DNA of 47,741 nucleotides from a virus: IMG/VR virus record IMGVR_UViG_3300031825_000390, positions 1-47,741 of that record; one strand, written 5' to 3'. Both the position numbers and the translations under genes were made by a program. The stretch's first letter is position 1; each line of letters begins with the position of its first letter. The notes under the pieces are model-generated. The model ran no database searches and was not told the origin of the DNA. It saw nothing but the letters and a program-made list of their open reading frames with translations. Shown here piece after piece: positions 23,313-31,857 of the stretch.

Positions 23313-23629
23313 AGGCGGGGCAGATGGACCGGCGCGTCACGATCGAGCGCGGCACCGAGGCGCGGGACGCCGATGGCGTGCTCACCACCACATGGGCGCC
23401 CGTGGCAACCCTGTGGGCGAGCCTCATCCAGTCCAGCACATCGGAATTCCTTCAGGGCTCCGGCCTGCAGGGCGACACGGCCACGATCTTCCGCATCCGC
23501 TGGCTCGCCGGCGTGACCCTGCTGGACCGCATCCGCTTCGACGGGGCGGGGTACGACATCAAGGAAATCAAGGAACTCGGCCGCAGGCGCGGCCTGGAGA
23601 TCCGCACCATTGCGCGGGGAGTGGACTGA
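23309..23629 (+). CDS. Head-tail joining/closure protein
   Basis: A 106-residue protein read from GTG: MDRRVTIERGTEARDADGV, then TTWAPVATLWASLIQSS and FRIRWLAGVTLLDRIRFDG, the classic phage head-tail joining (H_T_join, SPP1 gp16-like) pattern. It is overlapped at both ends by neighbours. Confidence 0.9.
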   Translation: MKAGQMDRRVTIERGTEARDADGVLTTTWAPVATLWASLIQSSTSEFLQGSGLQGDTATIFRIRWLAGVTLLDRIRFDGAGYDIKEIKELGRRRGLEIRTIARGVD

Positions 23630-26007
23630 TGGCCGGCGAAGAGGAACGTCTTGTCGTTGCCCTTGAGGCGCGGATCCGCGATTTCGAAAAGAACTTCGAG
23701 AAGGCGAAGGCCGTCTCGAACCGCCGCTTTCTGGAGATCGAGAAGCGGGCGCAGCAGAACGCGGTGAACCTGAAGAACTACTTCAACGGGTCCACGGCCT
23801 CGATCAGCTCCGCCTTCGAGGCGCTCGGCGGCGCCGGCATCATCGCCAGCGGTGGCATTGCCGGCGCCATCACGACGCTGAAGGCGGCGGCCACCTCCGT
23901 CGCGGATCTCGCGGCCGAGGCGCAGAAGGCCGGCGTCGCCTTCGAGCCCTTTCAGGAGCTGAAGTTTGCCGCCGAACAGGCCCGCGTCGGCGTGGATGCG
24001 CTGACCGATGGCCTGAAGGAAATGCAGCTGCGGGCGGATGAGTTCATCCGCACCGGCGCGGGATCGAGCGAGGAGGCGTTCAAGCGCCTCGGCTACACCG
24101 CCGCCGATCTGAAACAGAAGCTGCAGGATCCCGCCGCTTTGTTCGAAGAGATCATCGACAAGATGAAGCGCTTCAGCAAGGCGGGGCAGATCCGCATTTC
24201 CGATGAGATCTTCGGCGGCTCCGGCGGCGAGCAGTTCCTCCGCTTCATGGATCAGGGGATCGGAGCGATCTCGCAGGCGCGCGAAGAGGCCCGGCGGCTC
24301 GGCCTCATCATGTCGGATGAGGTAGCGAAAGAGGCGGCCAAGGTCGCCAAGATGTTCGACATGCTGGCGCTCAAGATCGAGGTCGCTCTGAAGTCCGGCG
24401 TCCTCGAAGGGGCTGCCGCGCTGGAGAAGTACAAGACGGAGATCCTCGCGATCGGCGTCGCGATCGGTGCGGTCACCTCCGGCATCGTGCTTGGCCCTCT
24501 GGCCGCGTCGCTGGCGTCTACGGCGGCGGCGGCGGTCACGGCCGCCGGCAGGATCACCGCCCTGAACGCCACCATCCTCGCGGTCGCGGCGGCACAGCGC
24601 ACGGCGGCGCTGGCGTCGGCTGGCCTCAGTGCCGCCTTGAGCCTCCTCGGTGGTCCATGGGGCATTGTCATTGCTGCGGCGGTGGGGACCATTGCCGCGC
24701 TGGCTCTCCGGCAGGACCAAGCGAAGGTCGCTGCCGAGGCGCACAAGAGCGCGATGGGGGACCTCGACGGGGCCATTGCGCAGGTCAAGGCCGGCGCGCC
24801 TGGTGCCAAGGAAGAGCTGAAGGCCCTGGCTGACCAGCACGTGGCGAATGCCGAGAAGGCACTCGCCGATGCGCAGGCCGAGTTGGAGTACGCCCGCGCC
24901 GTCGCCGCGAACCAGAAGGTCGGCGGCTGGGCCGGCAAGTACAATGCGAAGATGCCGACCGCCGACACGGCGGAAATGACGGCGGCGCTGGAAAAGTACA
25001 TCGCCGCGGTGGAGCTTGCACAGAAGCGGCTTGATGAGCTGAAGGGCAAGAGCGACAGCGCGCCCACGGCCCCCGCTCCGGCGCCGGATCCGTCCATCGG
25101 CTATGGCTTCAAGGACGTGCAGAAAACCATGTCGGAGCGCCTGCGGGATCTTCAGCAGGAACAGGCGCAGCTCGGCATGACGACGCAGGCCGCCGCCGAA
25201 TACAAGTTCATGATGGACGCCATCGCGACGGCGCAGGAGCACAATCTCAAGCTCTCGCCGGAACAGCTCCAGCAACTTCAGATGCTCGCCGCGCGCTATG
25301 GCGACGTGACCGCTGCCGTCGAAAAGACGAAGGCGTCGCAGGAGCGCCAGCGCGAGATGCAGCAGGAGGTGGGCAATCTCGCGCAAAGCTCGATCATGGG
25401 CCTGATCGACGGAACGAAGAACTGGAATGATGTCCTGAAGGACAGCATCAAGCTCCTCGCGGAAATGGCGCTGAAGGCGGCCTTGCTCGGCGAAGGGCCG
25501 CTCGGGTCGGGTGGCGGCGGCATCGTCGGCGGACTGGTGAAGTCCGCGGGCTCGGCCTTCTCGGGCGGGACCACCTGGTATGCGGATGGCGGTGTCCACA
25601 CCCCGCAAGGCCCCCGCAAGCTGAAGAAGTATGCGCGTGGCGGCGTCTCGCGCAACGCGGCGATCTTCGGAGAGGCCGGGCCGGAAGCGGCCGTGCCCCT
25701 GCCGGACGGTCGCCGGATCCCGGTGGATGTGCGCGTGCCCATTTCCCCGGCCGAGACCATGATCCGGAACGCCTTCAGCAACACTGTGAGCGTGGCGCCT
25801 TCCTTCGTCATCAACCAGCCCGGCGGCGGGAACGACGGGCGCGCCAGCGACAGGGACAATCTGAGGGCTGCGCTGCGCGACGCCACGGCCGATATCGAGG
25901 CCATGGTGCGCAAGATCTTCACCAACGATATGACCACCATGGGGCCGATGGGGCAGGCCGTGCGCGCCCGCTTCGGCCTCAATCCCATGCGCGGTGTCGG
26001 CCGATGA
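23629..26007 (+). CDS. Tail tape measure protein
   Basis: A 792-residue protein. The N-terminal third is coiled coil (LEARIRDFEKNFEKAKAVS), the middle contains hydrophobic segments near residues 283-305 and 342-362 (PWGIVIAAAVGTIAALAL), and the C-terminal region is typical of lambda-like tape measures (SIMGLIDGTKNWNDVLKDS, FGEAGPEAAVPLPDG). Using the usual 1.5 angstrom per residue the tail would be about 120 nm long. The start at 23629 overlaps the previous stop by one base. Confidence 0.93.
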   Translation: MAGEEERLVVALEARIRDFEKNFEKAKAVSNRRFLEIEKRAQQNAVNLKNYFNGSTASISSAFEALGGAGIIASGGIAGAITTLKAAATSVADLAAEAQKAGVAFEPFQELKFAAEQARVGVDALTDGLKEMQLRADEFIRTGAGSSEEAFKRLGYTAADLKQKLQDPAALFEEIIDKMKRFSKAGQIRISDEIFGGSGGEQFLRFMDQGIGAISQAREEARRLGLIMSDEVAKEAAKVAKMFDMLALKIEVALKSGVLEGAAALEKYKTEILAIGVAIGAVTSGIVLGPLAASLASTAAAAVTAAGRITALNATILAVAAAQRTAALASAGLSAALSLLGGPWGIVIAAAVGTIAALALRQDQAKVAAEAHKSAMGDLDGAIAQVKAGAPGAKEELKALADQHVANAEKALADAQAELEYARAVAANQKVGGWAGKYNAKMPTADTAEMTAALEKYIAAVELAQKRLDELKGKSDSAPTAPAPAPDPSIGYGFKDVQKTMSERLRDLQQEQAQLGMTTQAAAEYKFMMDAIATAQEHNLKLSPEQLQQLQMLAARYGDVTAAVEKTKASQERQREMQQEVGNLAQSSIMGLIDGTKNWNDVLKDSIKLLAEMALKAALLGEGPLGSGGGGIVGGLVKSAGSAFSGGTTWYADGGVHTPQGPRKLKKYARGGVSRNAAIFGEAGPEAAVPLPDGRRIPVDVRVPISPAETMIRNAFSNTVSVAPSFVINQPGGGNDGRASDRDNLRAALRDATADIEAMVRKIFTNDMTTMGPMGQAVRARFGLNPMRGVGR

Positions 26008-26384
26008 GCCTCCCCGTCTGGCCGGCCGCTGTGCCGTTCGAGCCGCTGCGCGACACGTGGGACGTGAAGCCGTTCCGCGACCCGCTGGAAACCGAGATGG
26101 AGGCGGGGAACATCCGCACACGGCGCCGGCCGGGCGATGCGCTGCCGCTCATCAAATGGTCGGCCGATCTCTCGGCGGCCGAGTTCGCGGCCTTTCAGGC
26201 GTTCGTTTCGGGATCGCTGTTCAACGCCTCGGTGCGCTTCCGCATGCCGGTGAGCCTCGACGGCGCGGCCTTCGCGACACGCACGGTGCAGATGCGCGCC
26301 GGCACGCTCGGATGGAGCGCCAGCGGCGACAAGGTGCGCGTCGTGTTCGACCTCTACGTGTTCCCTCCTTCCGTGGTGTCCTAA
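26004..26384 (+). CDS. Minor tail protein
   Basis: A 126-residue protein (PVWPAAVPFEPLRDTWDV, then LPLIKWSADLSAAEFAAFQA and RVVFDLYVFPPSVV). The length and place between tape measure and DUF1833 fit lambda M-like or gene-transfer-agent-like distal tail proteins. It overlaps the tape measure by 4 bp. Confidence 0.75.
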   Translation: MSLPVWPAAVPFEPLRDTWDVKPFRDPLETEMEAGNIRTRRRPGDALPLIKWSADLSAAEFAAFQAFVSGSLFNASVRFRMPVSLDGAAFATRTVQMRAGTLGWSASGDKVRVVFDLYVFPPSVVS

Positions 26385-26385
26385 G

Positions 26386-26919
26386 ATGGCGGATCTGTGG
26401 ACCGAGGCATGGGCCGAGGCTGAGGCCTCCTGCCCCAACAGCGTGCTCGTGTTCGATACGATCGAGCTGCAGCACCCGGCTTTCCTCGAAAGCGGCGAGC
26501 CGATCCCCCTGCGCTTCGTCTGCGATGCGGAGCCACGCACCTTCGGGATCGAGCCGGGGGCGACATTCGATGCCGGGTCGCCGGCGGAGTTCACTCCGAT
26601 CGCCTTCTCTGCGGATGCGCCGAACTTCTCGGAACAGCAGGTGCCTCAGTGCCGCGTCGTCATCGATAACGTGGCGCGCGACGTGTTGCCCTACCTTGAA
26701 GCGGCCATCGGCTACAGGGCGGATCTCAAGGTGCTGTTCCGGCAGTACCGCGAGGATGACGTGAGCGAGCCGGTCTGCGGCCCGTGGGAATTCCTTCTCC
26801 GCAAGGTGACGGTCGCCGGGTCAACCGTCGAGGGCACCGCCTCATTCGACGATCTCACCAACATGAAGTTCCCGCGGCGGATCTATTCGCGCCGGGAATT
26901 CAGCTCCCTGATCGCCTGA
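26386..26919 (+). CDS. DUF1833 minor tail protein
   Basis: A 177-residue DUF1833 protein: VLVFDTIELQHPAF, CRVVIDNVARDVLPYLEAAI, then LKVLFRQYREDD and FDDLTNMKFPRRIYSRREF, the conserved end. These proteins occupy the lambda L position in the tail tip. The stop overlaps the next start by one base. Confidence 0.85.
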   Translation: MADLWTEAWAEAEASCPNSVLVFDTIELQHPAFLESGEPIPLRFVCDAEPRTFGIEPGATFDAGSPAEFTPIAFSADAPNFSEQQVPQCRVVIDNVARDVLPYLEAAIGYRADLKVLFRQYREDDVSEPVCGPWEFLLRKVTVAGSTVEGTASFDDLTNMKFPRRIYSRREFSSLIA

Positions 26920-27341
26920 TGACTGCGGATGCGCCAGCCCGCGCGGCCTATCTCTCCGCCCTCATCGGCCGGCCATGGTCTCCCGGAGCCTCGTGCTGGC
27001 ACCTCGCGTGCGAGGTGGAGGCGTCATTGTGGGGGCGCCACCTTCCCGCGGTGGAGATCCCGGATGCGGTGACCTGGCGGTGGATGGTGGACACCCTCGC
27101 CGTCCATCCCGAGCGCCAGCGCTGGCGGGAGCTTCCTCCCAATCCGGCGGGACTCGTGGCGCCGTCTGACGGTGCGCTTGTGCTCATGGCGCGCGTGACG
27201 CAGGGCGCGCACGTGGGCATCTGGCTCCAGCCCGAAGGGCGGGTGCTGCATGCCGATGCCGAAGCCGGCGTCGCCCTCGACGCCATGGTGACCCTACGCG
27301 CCCGCGGATGGGCGCGCCTGCGCTTCTTCGAGCCCATCTGA
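26919..27341 (+). CDS. NlpC/P60-like tail-tip peptidase (lambda K-like)
   Basis: A 140-residue NlpC/P60-fold protein: Cys 26 in GASCWHLACEVEASLWG, His 98 in GAHVGIWL, and a third polar residue His 111 in VLHADAEAG. In siphophages this protein sits at the tail tip and can open peptidoglycan during DNA entry. It is followed after 7 bp by the TipJ-type protein, the usual K-J order. Confidence 0.82.
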   Translation: MTADAPARAAYLSALIGRPWSPGASCWHLACEVEASLWGRHLPAVEIPDAVTWRWMVDTLAVHPERQRWRELPPNPAGLVAPSDGALVLMARVTQGAHVGIWLQPEGRVLHADAEAGVALDAMVTLRARGWARLRFFEPI

Positions 27342-27348
27342 GGACACC

Positions 27349-30300
27349 ATGCACGAAGCGGTTCACATCGTCCTGCCGGGACAGGTGCTCGGCCGGGCGC
27401 AGCCCCGTGCGCGCGAAACGGTCGCCGGCTTCCTGCGCCGTGCGCGCCGATCGGGCGGCGCGCCGCGTGCCTGGGCAACCGACATCCTGCCGACCGTCGT
27501 CGCCATCAACGGCGAGCCGGTGCTGCGCGCCGACTGGCGCCGGCGCCGCATCCGCGCCTCGGATCGGCTGGTGGTCATGTCGAGGCCGCTCGGGGGAAGC
27601 CGGGCGCAGAACAAACAGGTGCTCGGCCTCGTGGCGCTGGTCGGCCTCTCGCTCCTCGCGCCGGGGGTGGGCACGTGGATCGCGGGCCTCGGCCTCGGGA
27701 TCTCCGCCAGCGTCGGCAGCGCGGCTTTCCTCATCGGCGGATCATTCCTCGTCTCGACGCTGGTGAAGGCCAAGGCCGGCGGACAGGATGACGATGCGGG
27801 GCAGGTCTACAGCTTCGCAAAGCAGGCCAACTCTGCCCGGCTTCTGCAGAGCATCCCCGTCAGCTATGGACGCGTGAAGAGGTCTCCCGACTACGCCGCA
27901 GTGCCCTGGTCGGAATACATCGGGAACGATGAATATCTGAACATCCTGCTTTCCGAGGGTTGTGGGCGGTACAGCCGCGAACAGATCCTCATGGATGACA
28001 CCATCCTGTGGGATGCCGCGAGCGGGGTGAACCCCGAATTCACCGGCGTGTCGGTCGCCTTCTATGAGCCGGGCGAAGAGGTCACGCTCTTTCCCGTCAA
28101 CGTCTATTCCTCGCCGGAGGTGTCGGGGCAGGAGCTGCCAAAGCCGGCCGATGGCTACGTGGGCGGCTTCATCTCGGCGCCGGCCGGCACCACCACCACG
28201 GATATCGCCATTGATGCCGCCGCGCCGGGTGGCATCTACACCACGAATTCGGACGGGGACCGGCGGCCTTATTTCGTGCCGATCGTGGCAGAGTACCGGC
28301 CGGTCAACGATCTCGGCGCGCCCACGGGCGGCTGGACGCAGCTTCTCGCCGAAAGCCTTGGCGGCTTGACGAACAAGCCCAAGCGCTGGAGCTTCAAGGT
28401 CCCCGTCGCGCCCGGCCGTTATGAGGTCCGCCTGAAGCGGACCTCGCCGCCGAGCACGGACAGCAACGTCTCGGACACCATCGTGTGGATGGGGCTGCGG
28501 GCCTTCCTGTCGGGGCCGCGCGCCTTCGCCGGGGTGAGCACGATTGCGCTCCGCCTCAAGGCGACGCAACAGCTGACCTCGGCCGCGGCGCAGGCCCTGA
28601 AGGTGATCGAGACGCGGATCCTGCCGGTGTGGACCGGATCGGCCTGGGTGGAACAGCCGACGCGCTCGCCCGCCTGGGCCTTCTGGGACATGGCCACCAA
28701 TACGGACTATGGCGCGCGGCGGTCGGCCGCGAAGGTCGATCTGCAGGGCGTCCTAATGCTGGCGGCGACGGCGGCGGCGCGGGGCGATTGCTTCGACTAT
28801 GAATTCACCTCGTCGGTCGGCGTTCCTGAGGCCTTCGACACGGCATTGGCGACCGTCCGGGCGAAGCATCGTTGGGCTGGAGACATGCTCACGCTGGTGC
28901 GCGACGAATGGCGGGCCGTGCCCAGCATGTTGCTCACGGATCGGGAGACGGTGCGCGGCACCTTCGCCGTGGACTATGAGTTCGCTTCTTCCGACGCGGC
29001 GGATGCGGTCATTGTCGAGTATGTGGATGAGACCACGTGGCAGGCCGAGGAGGTCCAGTATCCTGCCGGCATCGTGGCCGAGAACCCGATGCGCATGCAG
29101 ATCCCCGGCATCGTGCAGCGGGCGCAGGCCTACCGGGAAGCCGGCTTCCACTATCGGCAGAATGTCTATCGCCGGGTGCGACCCTCGGTCACCACGGAAC
29201 ACGACGGGCGGCTGATCAGCCTCGGCGAGCATGTGCAGATCCAGTCGGATCTTCCGGGGGCGTGGGGCGCCGCCGGCGTGGTGGCGGCGCGGGCCGGTGC
29301 GACCCTCACCCTTGAACCGGCGCCCGCCTGGGCTGGCGCGGGGCAGCACTATGTGGTGCTGCGCGACAGGACGGGTGCCGCCTTCGGCCCGGTGAAATGC
29401 ACGCGGGGTGGATCGGATGCCCTGTGCGTCCTCGATGCGGCGGATCTCGCCATCGTCGAGGCGGCGCAGGGGCAGACGCTCGCGGCGGTGCTCGCGCGTG
29501 TCGATGGGTCGGAGCTGCCGACCTTCGCCCATGGATTGGGCTCGGCATGGCAACGCCGCTGCATTGCCCTGTCCGGGGCGCCGAGCGGAGACCGCGTGTC
29601 TCTGACCTTCGTCGTGGACGATCCGCGCGTCCATGACGACGATGGCGCGCCCGATCCCCTGCCGGGCCTGCCGTCCCTCAGCCTGCCCAAGGCGCCCATC
29701 GTCGCGGGCTTGCTGGCGACGCTGGAGCAAAACGTGCTGGAGCCGGTGCTCTCCGCTTCGTGGTTTCCTGCGTCGGGCGCGCTCTTCTACCGGGCACGGA
29801 TCTCCTATGACGAAGGGGAGAGCTGGACCTCGCTCCCGGATGCCACGGCGGCGGAACTGTCCGTGGTGGCGGAGCCGGCGGCGCTCCGGCTTCAGGTCTC
29901 CGCAGTGGGCACGACACAAGGCCCGTGGGCGACGGTGGAGGTGGCCGCGCCGGTGATCGACGGCAGCAAGCTCCCGGTGTCTGCGGAACAGTTCACGGAC
30001 GCGACGCACGACCTGGTGGTGGCGAAGACGGCGGTCGATGTGCTTGATCTGCGGAATTCGATCGAGCGGCTGTCCCAGCTGCTGGCCGACGTGGACGCGG
30101 CGGGCGACCTCAACCGGCTGAAACTGACCCGCACCCTGGTGCAGCGGCTCGGTGCGGCGACGGCGCGCTTTTCCGAGGAGATCACCGCCGCGACCGGACC
30201 GGGGAGCGCGCTGGTGCAGCAGATCACGGATCTGCAAGCCTCGCTGGAGGCTGCGGATGTGTCCCTTTCCGCGCTCATCACCACGGAGAGCACGACCCGC

Positions 30301-31413
30301 GCGACGGCTGACAGCGCTTTGGCGGTGCAGATCAGCACTCTCCAATCGACGCTGGAGACCGCCGATGCCAGCCTGTCGGCGTCCATCAGCAGCGAGGCGG
30401 GCACCCGCGCCAGCGCCGACACTGCCCTCAGCAGCCAGATCACCACGCTCCAGTCCAGCATGGAGACAGCGGACGCGGCGCTTTCGGTTTCCATCACGTC
30501 TGAGGCCGGGACGCGGGCCAGCGCCGATAGCGCGATGGCAACGCAGATTGAGACGCTGGAGGCGGCACTCGGCGATGTGGGCGCGAGCCTTGCGGCGCGG
30601 TTCGTGGTGGCAGTGACCCCATCGGGCGCCATCGCGGCCTATGAGCTGGAGGCGACGGCGGAAGCGGCGAAGGCCGGCTTTACTGTGGTCGCCAAAAGCG
30701 ACGGGGCCGGCGGCGCTATCGGCGAGGTGCATATCAATGCCGACCGTTTCTTCATCACCGCGCCGGACCTGCCGGGCGTGGCGGTGTTCTTGGTGGACAA
30801 CTCCGGCCCCACGCCGAAGATCTACATCGCCTCCGATGTCATCGCCGACGGTACGATCACCTCCGGAAAGATCGCTGCCGGGGCTATCGAGACGGTGAAC
30901 CTCAAGGCGTCGTCGATCACAACGGACAAGATCATCATCGGTGGTGTCGGCACCAGCAACATCGCGCCCGGCGCCGTCACCGCGTTCGTGACGGAAGCAC
31001 TGACGACCAACGTTCCGTCCTCGTTTTCAGCGACGACTGTGACGCTCTTCACGACCACCATCGTCCGCACGGTCGGCTCGTCCTGCATCGTGCGGGCGAA
31101 CATCAACACCAACCCCGAGAACATGCCCTACACCGACCGGGGCAGCGGCTCGGTGGCCGTCACCGTCTATCGCTCTGTCGGGGGAGGCGCCGAGACGACC
31201 GTCTTCAGCGGGGCGCTCTTCATCGGCGCTTATCCAGCGGGGTACAGCGGCGGAACGGCCATGATCAATTTCGGCGGGAACCCCCTGAACTTCGAGTTCC
31301 TGGACAGCGACAACATTTCCGGCGCGACAACTTATCGCGTCGTCGTCGCCGGTGTGAGCATCGCCAGCTTCTACCGGTCCCGCCTCATCTCCCTGACCGA
31401 GTACAAGAGATGA
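27349..31413 (+). CDS. TipJ/host specificity protein J
   Basis: A 1354-residue tail-tip protein. The N-terminus contains the ubiquitin-like I-domain (VLRADWRRRRIRASDRLVVM) and a hydrophobic block (VALVGLSLLAPGVGTWIAG), followed by the conserved J core (RLLQSIPVSYGRVKRSPDYA, then VNPEFTGVSVAFYEPGEEV). The C-terminal third carries 36-residue alpha-helical repeats and ends in a beta domain. It contacts the receptor and triggers DNA release. It has a GAGGA site and overlaps the next gene as ATGA. Confidence 0.9.
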   Translation: MHEAVHIVLPGQVLGRAQPRARETVAGFLRRARRSGGAPRAWATDILPTVVAINGEPVLRADWRRRRIRASDRLVVMSRPLGGSRAQNKQVLGLVALVGLSLLAPGVGTWIAGLGLGISASVGSAAFLIGGSFLVSTLVKAKAGGQDDDAGQVYSFAKQANSARLLQSIPVSYGRVKRSPDYAAVPWSEYIGNDEYLNILLSEGCGRYSREQILMDDTILWDAASGVNPEFTGVSVAFYEPGEEVTLFPVNVYSSPEVSGQELPKPADGYVGGFISAPAGTTTTDIAIDAAAPGGIYTTNSDGDRRPYFVPIVAEYRPVNDLGAPTGGWTQLLAESLGGLTNKPKRWSFKVPVAPGRYEVRLKRTSPPSTDSNVSDTIVWMGLRAFLSGPRAFAGVSTIALRLKATQQLTSAAAQALKVIETRILPVWTGSAWVEQPTRSPAWAFWDMATNTDYGARRSAAKVDLQGVLMLAATAAARGDCFDYEFTSSVGVPEAFDTALATVRAKHRWAGDMLTLVRDEWRAVPSMLLTDRETVRGTFAVDYEFASSDAADAVIVEYVDETTWQAEEVQYPAGIVAENPMRMQIPGIVQRAQAYREAGFHYRQNVYRRVRPSVTTEHDGRLISLGEHVQIQSDLPGAWGAAGVVAARAGATLTLEPAPAWAGAGQHYVVLRDRTGAAFGPVKCTRGGSDALCVLDAADLAIVEAAQGQTLAAVLARVDGSELPTFAHGLGSAWQRRCIALSGAPSGDRVSLTFVVDDPRVHDDDGAPDPLPGLPSLSLPKAPIVAGLLATLEQNVLEPVLSASWFPASGALFYRARISYDEGESWTSLPDATAAELSVVAEPAALRLQVSAVGTTQGPWATVEVAAPVIDGSKLPVSAEQFTDATHDLVVAKTAVDVLDLRNSIERLSQLLADVDAAGDLNRLKLTRTLVQRLGAATARFSEEITAATGPGSALVQQITDLQASLEAADVSLSALITTESTTRATADSALAVQISTLQSTLETADASLSASISSEAGTRASADTALSSQITTLQSSMETADAALSVSITSEAGTRASADSAMATQIETLEAALGDVGASLAARFVVAVTPSGAIAAYELEATAEAAKAGFTVVAKSDGAGGAIGEVHINADRFFITAPDLPGVAVFLVDNSGPTPKIYIASDVIADGTITSGKIAAGAIETVNLKASSITTDKIIIGGVGTSNIAPGAVTAFVTEALTTNVPSSFSATTVTLFTTTIVRTVGSSCIVRANINTNPENMPYTDRGSGSVAVTVYRSVGGGAETTVFSGALFIGAYPAGYSGGTAMINFGGNPLNFEFLDSDNISGATTYRVVVAGVSIASFYRSRLISLTEYKR
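30286..30609 (+). repeat. Three 36-residue repeats in TipJ
   Basis: Three units of exactly 108 bp begin at 30286, 30394 and 30502. Each encodes a version of ExxTRAxADxALxxQIxTLQ followed by SxxETADAxLSxSIxS; the third diverges in its second half. Regular heptad spacing predicts a trimeric coiled-coil stalk. Such in-frame units can change in number and so alter stalk length. Confidence 0.8.
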
Positions 31414-31835
31414 TCTACATCAAGTTCGACAACCGCACCGGCGAGATTATCTCGACACTCACCGTCACGCGACTTGAGGATGCTCTGGCCGCCGTGCGGA
31501 CCGGCTGGGAAGAGCTGATGCCGGGACCTGCGGTCCCCGCAGACGCGTCCGTTCATTATGTGGCCGATGGTGTCCTTCGCCCCCGGCCGGCCGCCCCTTC
31601 CATCGAAGCCGGGGAGATTGCCGGTGTCGTGGGAGCGCCCGCCGTGCTCGCGCGCAGCTTGCCCGCAGGCACCACCTGCGCCTTCTCCGGCGGCCCCGGC
31701 GCGCCGGAAGTCACCGTGCTCGATGGCAGTGCGACGGCGGTGCCGATCAAGCCCGGCGCATGGACGGCGGAGATCGTGCCGCCCTGGCCGCAGCAGGCGG
31801 CGCACTGCCGCATCGTCGTTTCCGCCGGCGCCTGA
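31410..31835 (+). CDS. Small tail protein, receptor region
   Basis: A 141-residue protein (MIYIKFDNRTGEIISTLTV, then RTGWEELMPGPAVPADASVH). The beta-rich C-terminal half (VTVLDGSATAVPIKPGAWTA) resembles tail-fibre accessory or chaperone-like domains. It is translationally coupled to TipJ and precedes the large tail-fibre gene. Exact role unknown. Confidence 0.7.
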   Translation: MIYIKFDNRTGEIISTLTVTRLEDALAAVRTGWEELMPGPAVPADASVHYVADGVLRPRPAAPSIEAGEIAGVVGAPAVLARSLPAGTTCAFSGGPGAPEVTVLDGSATAVPIKPGAWTAEIVPPWPQQAAHCRIVVSAGA

Positions 31836-31857
31836 CCCCGCAGCTCAAGGATCATCC

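Noticed and set aside
23452-26121. 889-residue minus-strand open frame across the tape measure gene
   Set aside because: Antisense shadow of the tape measure protein; Arg/His/Leu-rich, no ribosome site.
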